DNA of 64,000 bases from assembly GCA_015057555.1 (NCBI GenBank), contig SVEC01000001.1, forward strand, positions 62,001 to 126,000, given 5' to 3'. Below the pieces are notes generated by a model. That model worked only from the letters and a program-made list of their open reading frames with translations. It made no database searches and was not told the DNA's origin. Position numbers and translations under genes: made by a program. The DNA comes from Lachnospiraceae bacterium (GTDB taxonomy: Bacteria; Bacillota; Clostridia; Lachnospirales; Lachnospiraceae). Each line of letters starts with the position of its first letter. The stretch's first letter is position 1. This document shows, piece by piece, positions 1-7,421 of this stretch.

Positions 1-66
1 AAAGTAGGATACTATTTAATTCCATTAAAACAAAGAATAAAAAGAATTCTTGGAGTGAAACCATGA
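1..66 (+). CDS. 3' end of an upstream gene (partial)
   Basis: The last 21 codons of a gene that begins before the window. The frame opens at base 1 and stops at TGA 64-66. The tail is basic and hydrophobic and ends ILGVKP. Its stop codon overlaps the ATG of the next gene (ATGA), so the two are probably translationally coupled within one exopolysaccharide operon. A glycosyltransferase would fit this position, but too little is visible to say. Confidence 0.6.
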   Translation, partial: KVGYYLIPLKQRIKRILGVKP

Positions 67-1190
67 ATGTAATTATTAAATTAGATACATTTGTATATTT
101 GTTTTTCTTTTTAATATCATTTTGCAAGGGATTAAGTTTAGAGTTTGATTCCAAGCTTTATTTATTAATTTACACATTAGGATTAATATTGGCCTGTTTC
201 AGATTAATAAAGCTAAAATACCAGAAAAGAGAAATTATTAATGTTGGTATTTTGCTTGTTGTAGGAATGTTAGTCTTCTTTGTTAGTAACGAAACTACAG
301 TGCTTTTTACAGCAATTGCCTTGATGTTTTTGAAAAATATAGACATAAAGAAACTTATAAGTACATTATTTCTATCAAGATTAATGGCTTTTATATTAAT
401 GTTAGTTGCTTCAATCATAGGGATTATAGATATGAATGAGGTGTCGTTTTATAGGTCATCCATAGGAGGATTTGTTACTAGATATTCTTTTGGTTATAGC
501 ACACCGAATCTAACTCATTCTACATTTAATCTTATTGTTATGATGTATTTATATTTGTTTTTTGAAAAAATAAATATTAAGACAATAATTGTTGTGTTTT
601 TTATGAACATAATGCTATATAGATTTACTGATTCTAGAACAGGTTTCTATGTGCTAATTATCATAGTGGTATTGTTTTACTTTGTAAAAAAATTAAAGAA
701 GGTTCGAGAAAAAATACCAACCATATTAAATGTACTTTTTCTAGTGTTAATTTTAATCAGTTTCCTTGTGACATATATGTATGGTAAGGTTAATTGGGTG
801 TACAATCTAGATGAGTTATTGACAGGACGTATTAGATACATGAGTATAACCTTTAATAATTACCAACCAGGTTTGATAAACAAAAATGACTATTCTAGAA
901 TAATTTTTGATAATGGATTTTTTGATCTGATATATAAAAGTGGAATCCTAGCATTTATATGGTTTGTTGTAGTTCAAATTAAAACAAATAATTATATTAA
1001 GAGCAACAAGTTATACAAAGAGGCAATTTTAACATGCACCTTTTTTATATATTCGTTTTTTGAAAGCTATTACGCAAGCTCTATTATGAATATTAGCTTG
1101 ATTTTCTTTATGTATGTTTTGTTTTCACAAAAGAATAAAATGGGAGAAGTGAAAAGTGAAAAAAGTATCGATAATAATTCCAGTTTATAA
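63..1190 (+). CDS. Wzy-like polysaccharide polymerase (multi-spanning membrane protein)
   Basis: A 375-residue protein made almost wholly of hydrophobic segments, about ten membrane spans by eye. A longer hydrophilic loop near residues 255-295 contains LLTGRIRYM, and the tail is charged. This is the usual layout of O-antigen/EPS polymerases, which join lipid-linked repeat units outside the membrane. Such proteins share little sequence, so the call rests on topology and context: it lies between glycosyltransferase-type genes and upstream of a flippase. The start overlaps the previous stop by 4 bases, and the 3' end overlaps the next gene by 35 bases. Base composition is very AT-rich even for this window, as is common in surface-polysaccharide loci. 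Confidence 0.65.
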   Translation: MNVIIKLDTFVYLFFFLISFCKGLSLEFDSKLYLLIYTLGLILACFRLIKLKYQKREIINVGILLVVGMLVFFVSNETTVLFTAIALMFLKNIDIKKLISTLFLSRLMAFILMLVASIIGIIDMNEVSFYRSSIGGFVTRYSFGYSTPNLTHSTFNLIVMMYLYLFFEKINIKTIIVVFFMNIMLYRFTDSRTGFYVLIIIVVLFYFVKKLKKVREKIPTILNVLFLVLILISFLVTYMYGKVNWVYNLDELLTGRIRYMSITFNNYQPGLINKNDYSRIIFDNGFFDLIYKSGILAFIWFVVVQIKTNNYIKSNKLYKEAILTCTFFIYSFFESYYASSIMNISLIFFMYVLFSQKNKMGEVKSEKSIDNNSSL

Positions 1191-2115
1191 TGCTGAATTG
1201 TATTTAGAAAAATGTTTGAATAGTGCCTTTTCTCAGACTTACAAAAATATTGAGGTTATTGTAGTAAATGATGGCTCAAAAGATGATAGTGAGAGAATTT
1301 GTTTTAAGTATAAAAGAAATAATAATTTTATATATACATACATTGAAAATTCAGGAGTCTCTAATGCAAGAAATGCTGGAATCGAAATGTCAACAGGGGA
1401 TTATCTGTTCTTTTTGGATGGAGATGATTATATAGATGAAAATACAATAGAAGAATTAGTGAGTCATGACTTTGGAGAAAAGTTAGTAGGAGTTTCTATT
1501 TCTGGATATACATATGACAGTAATTTAAGCAAAGAAGAGTTAATAAAAAAAATTATGCTTAATAAAATGCTTGGTAGTGCATGTGGATATCTGTTTAAAC
1601 GAGAAAAATTAAAAGATTTAAGATTTGATACGAACACGTCATATATGGAAGATACATTGTTTTTGATTTCATATTTGGATTCGAATGAGAAAATAGAATA
1701 TGTGACTGGTCCCATATATCATTATGTGTCAAATGATAATAGTACAACAAAAAGCAACGATTATGATAAAATTATTAAAAATATAGAATTCTTTTTATAT
1801 TCTATAAATAAAATTCAAGAGAATAATAGTGGGCTATCAAAATATTATGACTACAAAAGAATAAAACTGATAGAATCAGAATTTATAAAAGTAAAAAGCA
1901 TAGATATTATAAAGAAGTTATGTAATGAGTATATTGTGGTAAGCGAAATGAAAACATGTTCTATCGAAAATCACATTTTGAAGCTATTTCAGCGCAATAT
2001 CTTAAAAAAACGTTATTGGTATATATATATATATTGTATTACAAGAAAATTTTACGTAGAGCTAAAAAAGAAAACTCGCAAATTGAAAAAGATATTATAT
2101 GTATCATTTTTATAG
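1156..2115 (+). CDS. Family 2 glycosyltransferase
   Basis: A 319-residue GT-A fold glycosyltransferase. The N-terminus has the family signature VSIIIPVYNAELYLEKCLNS, followed by VIVVNDGSKDDS (nucleotide-sugar binding) and FFLDGDDYID near residue 90, which supplies the metal-binding DxD. The protein should transfer a sugar from a nucleotide donor to the growing lipid-linked repeat unit at the inner membrane face. Donor and acceptor cannot be read from sequence. The start is GTG, 35 bases inside the polymerase gene and preceded by GGGAGAAG. The C-terminal 60 residues are strongly basic, which may help membrane attachment. Confidence 0.85.
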   Translation: MKKVSIIIPVYNAELYLEKCLNSAFSQTYKNIEVIVVNDGSKDDSERICFKYKRNNNFIYTYIENSGVSNARNAGIEMSTGDYLFFLDGDDYIDENTIEELVSHDFGEKLVGVSISGYTYDSNLSKEELIKKIMLNKMLGSACGYLFKREKLKDLRFDTNTSYMEDTLFLISYLDSNEKIEYVTGPIYHYVSNDNSTTKSNDYDKIIKNIEFFLYSINKIQENNSGLSKYYDYKRIKLIESEFIKVKSIDIIKKLCNEYIVVSEMKTCSIENHILKLFQRNILKKRYWYIYIYCITRKFYVELKKKTRKLKKILYVSFL

Positions 2116-2190
2116 AATTCATAGTATCAGAGAATTAATAACATTATATGTGAATTTTAAGACTCAAATAGAAATATAGGAGAGTATTAA

Positions 2191-3294
2191 ATGAGAAAGG
2201 TATTATTAGTTACATTGCAGGGTGACAATATAGGAAATAGACTTCAAAATTATGCGCTTCAAAAGGTTATAAATAATTACGGGTATGAAGTGTGGACTCC
2301 TTATTATGAACTCCCGGAAAATGATAATATACTAAAAAAAATTAAAAATAAAATTAAACATATCATGGGGAAAATAGGTGTTGATAGATTCAAATGGATT
2401 GATTTGAAAAAACGCAGAGAACAAGCATTTAGGACTTTTAATGATAAATATATAGAAAATATGTTTAAGATAGGATATAAATCCATAAATAATAAGGAGT
2501 GGAATGACTATGATTTTGCCATTACAGGAAGCGATCAGGTGTGGCACAAATGGTCTGACGACGAGGCCGAATTAGACTATTTTTATTTGAAATTCATGCC
2601 AGAAGATAAAAGAATATCGTATGCTCCGAGCTTTGGATTTCAAGAGATTTTAGATATTGATAAAAATAAACATATTAGTGGATTGAATGGAATCACTTGT
2701 CTTTCATGTAGGGAAGAAAAGGGAAAAGATTTGATCTATAATCTAGTGAAACGTGAGGCAAAGGTAGTTCTTGATCCAACACTATTATTAAGCAGGAATG
2801 AGTGGGAAAATATAGTAATAAGACCTTCATACATAAATAAAGAAAGAGACTTTATATTAGTGTATTTCCTAGGGAATGAAGTAGAGGAATACAAGAAGGC
2901 TATAGAATATATATCGAAAGAGAAAAACGTGGATATAATTAATATATATGATATAAAAGAACCTAGTTACTATTGTACTACACCAGATGAGTTTTTATGG
3001 CTTGTGAGGAATGCTACATATATTTGTACAGATTCTTTTCATGCGTGCGTCTTTTCTATAATTTTTCAAAAAAAATTCCTTGTTTTTAGGAGAATTGAAA
3101 AAGGCTTTGATAATATGTTTGATAGAATAGAATCATTAATGAAATTAGTCGGCTTAAACAATAGAGAGTATAATGGTGATATTTCAAATTTGTATGAAAA
3201 TATAGATTGGGATAAAGTATATGATAACTTAGAAATAGAACGAAAAAGTTCATCGGATTTTTTGTATGAAGCAATAAAATGTATTATTAATTGA
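2191..3294 (+). CDS. Polysaccharide pyruvyl transferase family protein
   Basis: A 367-residue member of the polysaccharide pyruvyl transferase family, whose members move pyruvate from PEP onto sugar hydroxyls as a ketal. The family pattern is seen in order: VTLQGDNIGNRLQNYALQK at the N-terminus, ITGSDQVWHK near residue 110, ISYAPSFGF, VLDPTLLL near residue 195, and CTDSFHACVFSI near residue 275. The RBS (AGGAGAGT) is well placed. Its neighbours are a glycosyltransferase and an acyltransferase, so it probably decorates the repeat unit. An FrhB-like gene, a frequent companion of this family, lies 2.7 kb downstream. Confidence 0.85.
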   Translation: MRKVLLVTLQGDNIGNRLQNYALQKVINNYGYEVWTPYYELPENDNILKKIKNKIKHIMGKIGVDRFKWIDLKKRREQAFRTFNDKYIENMFKIGYKSINNKEWNDYDFAITGSDQVWHKWSDDEAELDYFYLKFMPEDKRISYAPSFGFQEILDIDKNKHISGLNGITCLSCREEKGKDLIYNLVKREAKVVLDPTLLLSRNEWENIVIRPSYINKERDFILVYFLGNEVEEYKKAIEYISKEKNVDIINIYDIKEPSYYCTTPDEFLWLVRNATYICTDSFHACVFSIIFQKKFLVFRRIEKGFDNMFDRIESLMKLVGLNNREYNGDISNLYENIDWDKVYDNLEIERKSSSDFLYEAIKCIIN

Positions 3295-3329
3295 CAAATA
3301 GAATTTTAAAAGTTAGGAGAATACACGAG

Positions 3330-4418
3330 TTGGAAAGAATACTACAAAGAAATCAAGGATTGGATTTTGCACGAATTATAGCTATGTTAGGAATTATTAC
3401 ACTACATGTTCTAGGACAAGGAGGAGTATTAAAAAATTTACACGAAAGTGAGACAAATTATTGGATTTATTGGTTTATCGAAATTGTTGCATACTGTTCA
3501 GTGAATGTTTTTGCAATGCTTTCAGGTTATTTGAATTGTGAGAAATGTAAATTTTCGTCAAGTAGGATATTAGAACTAATTTGTTCGTTGATGTTTTATA
3601 CAATAGGTATTACTATAATCTTTTATTGTTTTTATAGAGAAAAAGTTTCAAGCATAAAAGATGTTATTAAATCATTATTTCCAATGCTTGCAGGACGCTA
3701 TTGGTATATTACCTGTTTTATATTGGTTTATTATACTATGCCATTTATTAATTATTTTATAAAACAGTTATCATATGAGCAGTGCAAGAAAATAGGTGTT
3801 ATAATGTTTGTATTAGTATCAGTTGTTCCGTCTTTTGCGCATACCGATTTTTTTGCAGTAAACTTTGGATATTCGGCTATGTGGTTGATATTATGCTACT
3901 ATTGGGGTGGTATAATAAAAAAACGAGAAAATGAAAAATATGACATATCAAACAGCAGGTGTTTGTTTTTATATTTTCTGTGCTTGATTATCGTTTTACT
4001 AGCTAGAATGACTACATTTTTTGTTTTTGGAAGAGGTTTGAATTATATGTGTTCGTATACTTCGCCTTTTATTGTTATGGCTTCAGTGTTGCTTTTGCTG
4101 TTAGCGAAAAACTTGTTTAATAAACATAGTAAAATTAATAAAGTACTGATGTTGTTTTCGAATGCTGCTTTTGATGTATATTTATTACATTGTCATATTT
4201 TAGTATATGATGTTCTATTGGTAGATAGATTTAGTAGTTTTTGCAATGTGAAAATTTATTTAATACCTATTTTATTAGGACTAGTTATAGTTAGTATATA
4301 CATAGTAGGTACCATAACATATATTATTAGAAAACAAGTATTTAAAATCTTGAAAATAGATTTAATATATAAGCTTGCAGGTAAACTTGTAGATAAATAT
4401 TTATTTGTGGAATTGTAA
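3330..4418 (+). CDS. Acyltransferase family 3 membrane protein
   Basis: A multi-pass membrane acyltransferase (OafA/WecH type) of about 362 residues. The N-terminus GLDFARIIAMLGIITLHV has the Arg and His that define the family, and about ten membrane spans follow. It would O-acetylate or otherwise acylate the polysaccharide. Start choice: an in-frame TTG at 3291 overlaps the previous stop but has no ribosome site, whereas TTG at 3330 follows TAGGAGA at 3313-3319 with about 10 bases between them. I use 3330. The same strand and tight spacing place it in the exopolysaccharide operon. Confidence 0.8.
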   Translation: MERILQRNQGLDFARIIAMLGIITLHVLGQGGVLKNLHESETNYWIYWFIEIVAYCSVNVFAMLSGYLNCEKCKFSSSRILELICSLMFYTIGITIIFYCFYREKVSSIKDVIKSLFPMLAGRYWYITCFILVYYTMPFINYFIKQLSYEQCKKIGVIMFVLVSVVPSFAHTDFFAVNFGYSAMWLILCYYWGGIIKKRENEKYDISNSRCLFLYFLCLIIVLLARMTTFFVFGRGLNYMCSYTSPFIVMASVLLLLLAKNLFNKHSKINKVLMLFSNAAFDVYLLHCHILVYDVLLVDRFSSFCNVKIYLIPILLGLVIVSIYIVGTITYIIRKQVFKILKIDLIYKLAGKLVDKYLFVEL

Positions 4419-4449
4419 ATTGTTCATAGATAAGTAGGAGAATTAATTC

Positions 4450-5970
4450 ATGAAAAACCAACTTAAAATAGGTATAGTTTTATCATATATTAATATGGCA
4501 TTAAATGTGATTATTCAGTTGTCCTACACTCCTATTATGATTCGTTTGCTTGGTCAAAGTGAGTACGGTTTATATAATTTGGTTAGTAGTGTGGTGAGTT
4601 ATCTGAGTTTATTTAGCTTAGGTTTTTCTGGAGCATATTTAAGATTTTATAACAGGGCTAAAATAGAAGGGGAGAAAAAGGAAGCACAGCTAAATGGTAC
4701 CTTTTTTCTTTCTTTTTGTGTAATGGCATCGATGGCGTTGATTAGTGGTCTCATATTAGCCCAGTTTACGGATGTGATATTTGGTGACAAGCTTTCTTTA
4801 GATGAATTAGGTAAGGCGAAGACGTTAATGATTATCTTAGTTATCAATTTATCAATTTCCTTGCTTTCTTCATTTTTTGATTCAGTAATTTCAGCCTATG
4901 AGAGATTTTTGATTCAGAGATTGCTGACCATATTAGCAACAGTTTTCAATCCAATAATTTGCTTGCCATTATTACTCTTGGGTTATGGTTCTGTTGAGAT
5001 TGTACTGATAACTACATTTATTACTTTAGCTAAATTTATAGCCGACATAATATTCTGTTTTAGAGTATTAAAGCTTAAGTTGACCCTGCAGAACTTTGAT
5101 GTGAATTTGATTAAAGAAATAATGGTGTTTAGTGGTTATATATTCCTTAATATGGTTATTGACCAGATTAATTGGAATGTTGATAAATATATATTAGGCA
5201 GAACTAGTGGGACAGAGGGTGTTGCTATATATGGAGTTGGAGCATTGATTAATTCTTTAGTTATGACATTCTCGACATCTATATCGTCAGTGTTTTCGCC
5301 ACGGATTCATAGTATTGCAAATGGCGCCAAAGAGAATATGTCAAAAGAATTTACTGATTTGTTTGTTAAAGTTGGTCGTATTCAGTTTATTGTTTTGGGC
5401 TTAGTAGTGTCAGGATTTTTTTTCTTTGGAAAGTTTTTTGTTACAGATGTATATGCGGGAAAAGAGTATTATGATGCTTATTATGTTGCTTTGTTATTGA
5501 TAATTCCGGCAATGGTGCCATATATTCAAAATCTGGGTTTAGAGATACAGAGATCTGTTAACAAGCATCAAGTAAGATCTGTTGCGTATGCTGTAATGGC
5601 GACTTTTAATGTTATCTTGAGTATACCGTTGGCTAAATCACTTGGACCAATAGGTGCTGCTATAGGTACATCTATAAGCTTATTCTTTGGAAACATAATT
5701 TTTATGAATATTTATTATCATAAAAAGCTGGAGATAGATGTTATTAGATTTTGGAAAAATATAGGAAGAATATCCCTTGGCATGGTGCCAGCTTTTTTAG
5801 GTGGGGTTGTATATATGCTTTTAGATATTCCGGCTAAATTAAGTTACTTTATAATATGTATAATGATTTATACCTTGATATATTGTGTATCGATATACCT
5901 TATAGGTATGAACTCTCAAGAAAAGGAACTTGTTAAGGACGTGTTTAAGAAGCTTTGTATAATTAGGTAA
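4450..5970 (+). CDS. Wzx-like oligosaccharide flippase
   Basis: A 506-residue integral membrane protein with about 14 predicted spans, typical of the polysaccharide transporter (PST/MOP) family. It opens with a span and loop reading SYTPIMIRLLGQSEYGLYNL, the classic start of EPS flippases. It should move undecaprenyl-linked repeat units across the membrane for polymerisation by the Wzy-like protein at the start of the window. The RBS is AGGAGAATTAATTC. The length matches the family. No truncation is seen. Confidence 0.88.
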   Translation: MKNQLKIGIVLSYINMALNVIIQLSYTPIMIRLLGQSEYGLYNLVSSVVSYLSLFSLGFSGAYLRFYNRAKIEGEKKEAQLNGTFFLSFCVMASMALISGLILAQFTDVIFGDKLSLDELGKAKTLMIILVINLSISLLSSFFDSVISAYERFLIQRLLTILATVFNPIICLPLLLLGYGSVEIVLITTFITLAKFIADIIFCFRVLKLKLTLQNFDVNLIKEIMVFSGYIFLNMVIDQINWNVDKYILGRTSGTEGVAIYGVGALINSLVMTFSTSISSVFSPRIHSIANGAKENMSKEFTDLFVKVGRIQFIVLGLVVSGFFFFGKFFVTDVYAGKEYYDAYYVALLLIIPAMVPYIQNLGLEIQRSVNKHQVRSVAYAVMATFNVILSIPLAKSLGPIGAAIGTSISLFFGNIIFMNIYYHKKLEIDVIRFWKNIGRISLGMVPAFLGGVVYMLLDIPAKLSYFIICIMIYTLIYCVSIYLIGMNSQEKELVKDVFKKLCIIR

Positions 5971-5996
5971 TGTGTTAGTTTATAGAAAGGTTTAAG

Positions 5997-6992
5997 ATGA
6001 GTCAAAATAGTTTGGTAACATATGCTGCATATTATGGTGAGGATGATATTAGGATGAGTAGCTCCTCTGGAGCTATATTCTCTGTGCTGGCAGAATATGC
6101 TTTGTCTGCTAAGGGAGTTGTATATGGAGTTGCTATGACTGAATACTGTAAGGATGCACAGTTTGTCAGGATATGTAATATAAATGAGCTATATAGGCTT
6201 AGGGGCTCAAAGTATTTTCAAGCAAGGGTGGGAGATGCATACAAAACTGTGGAAAATGATTTGAAGCAGGGAAAGGATGTGCTTTTTACAGGTACAGGCT
6301 GCCAGATAAATGGATTAAAAGCATTCCTAGGTAAGGATTACGATAATCTAGTATGTGTGGATGTAATTTGCCATGGTGTTCCTTCGCCGGCAGTATGGAG
6401 AAAATATGTTGAAGAAAAAGAGAAACAGTTGGGTAGTAAATTAAAAAGAACAGAATTTAGATGCAAGGATAACGGTTGGGAGACTTTTGGAATGAAACTT
6501 GTAAAAGATAATGAAACAAGTATTTTTATACCAATGAGTAAAGATTCATTCATGAAAATGTTTTTGAAAAACTACACCTTAAGACCATCCTGTTATGAAT
6601 GTGTAGCAAAAAAAGTAAAGAAATCCGATTTGACGATAGCAGATTTTTGGGGTATAGATAGTGTGGCACCAGAGATGAATGATGGTAAAGGTACATCATT
6701 AGTTTTAATTCGAACTGGTAAGGGGATGGATCTATTTGATAGGATAAGTACCAAGCTTAAGGTAAAGCAAGTTACCTATGAAGAGGGAGTACGAGGAAAT
6801 CCTTCAGAGTATAAGTCTGTGATTAAACCTGCTAAGAGAGATGCCTTCTTTAAGGATTTTATAGATGCATGCAATAATGGTGTGTGTGATGTGGGAAAAT
6901 TAGCAGATAAATATTGTAGAGAAAGCATAATTATTGGTATAAAGCGATCTTTTAAGAGAATTTTACGAAAGAAAACAAACCTCAAGAAATAG
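5997..6992 (+). CDS. FrhB-like (F420 hydrogenase beta subunit C-terminal) protein lacking its ferredoxin domain
   Basis: A 331-residue protein of the coenzyme F420 hydrogenase/dehydrogenase beta-subunit family, a flavin/Fe-S protein type that recurs in EPS loci beside pyruvyl transferases. Visible motifs are SSSSGAIFSVLAEYAL, LFTGTGCQINGLKAFLG, VDVICHGVPSP, a CxxC-type SCYECV, and SDLTIADFWGID. Family members usually begin with about 60 residues carrying two 4Fe-4S motifs. This one starts directly at the catalytic part, after a clear RBS (AGAAAGG). The missing ferredoxin module is encoded downstream at 7070-7267, so the order is reversed. The actual reaction in polysaccharide synthesis is not known to me. 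Confidence 0.75.
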   Translation: MSQNSLVTYAAYYGEDDIRMSSSSGAIFSVLAEYALSAKGVVYGVAMTEYCKDAQFVRICNINELYRLRGSKYFQARVGDAYKTVENDLKQGKDVLFTGTGCQINGLKAFLGKDYDNLVCVDVICHGVPSPAVWRKYVEEKEKQLGSKLKRTEFRCKDNGWETFGMKLVKDNETSIFIPMSKDSFMKMFLKNYTLRPSCYECVAKKVKKSDLTIADFWGIDSVAPEMNDGKGTSLVLIRTGKGMDLFDRISTKLKVKQVTYEEGVRGNPSEYKSVIKPAKRDAFFKDFIDACNNGVCDVGKLADKYCRESIIIGIKRSFKRILRKKTNLKK

Positions 6993-7069
6993 AGGTTAGC
7001 AAAAGTGACTTGGGTTAAGGATTACATTTGCTATCATATCTTAAATACTAAAAAATGGAGAATTGATTA

Positions 7070-7267
7070 ATGCAACAGATACCAGTTTTATATACTAAAA
7101 AAGAGGAATGCTGTGGTTGTACAGCTTGCTATGCAATTTGTCCTAAAAATGCCATTACAATGGTAGAAGATGAAGAAGGATTTCAATATCCCCAGGTGGG
7201 TGAAAGTAAATGCATAAGATGTTATAAGTGTTTGGCAGTATGCCCAATAAAAAATCCTCAGTGGTAA
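7070..7267 (+). CDS. Two-cluster ferredoxin-like fragment (N-terminal module of an FrhB-like protein)
   Basis: A 65-residue product with two 4Fe-4S motifs, CCGCTACYAICP and CIRCYKCLAVCP. The sequence matches what normally forms the N-terminus of FrhB-like proteins in EPS loci. It stops abruptly after AVCPIKNPQW, and its last codons lie inside the left arm of a transcription terminator. It could be a working small ferredoxin serving the truncated FrhB-like protein upstream. More likely it is the 5' remnant of a second FrhB-like gene whose rest was deleted, fusing it to the operon terminator. The start follows ATGGAGAATTGATTA. Confidence 0.65.
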   Translation: MQQIPVLYTKKEECCGCTACYAICPKNAITMVEDEEGFQYPQVGESKCIRCYKCLAVCPIKNPQW

Positions 7268-7286
7268 GAACTACTGAGGACTTTTT
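7255..7286 (+). terminator. Intrinsic terminator of the exopolysaccharide operon
   Basis: An 11-bp stem (TCCTCAGTGGT at 7255-7265 with ACTACTGAGGA at 7270-7280, one G-U pair) with a 4-base loop, followed by CTTTTTG. The left arm overlaps the last codons and stop of the ferredoxin-like gene. Confidence 0.85.
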
Positions 7287-7421
7287 GTATAGTTCAAATT
7301 TTGAATGTGCAAGGGTCTTATTTTTGCAAATGTACGACGAATTATGGTATGTCCAGTCATTTACATTTTTTATAATAAGAATTATAATTACAATTAATAC
7401 AAAAAAGGAGGACATAAGCTA

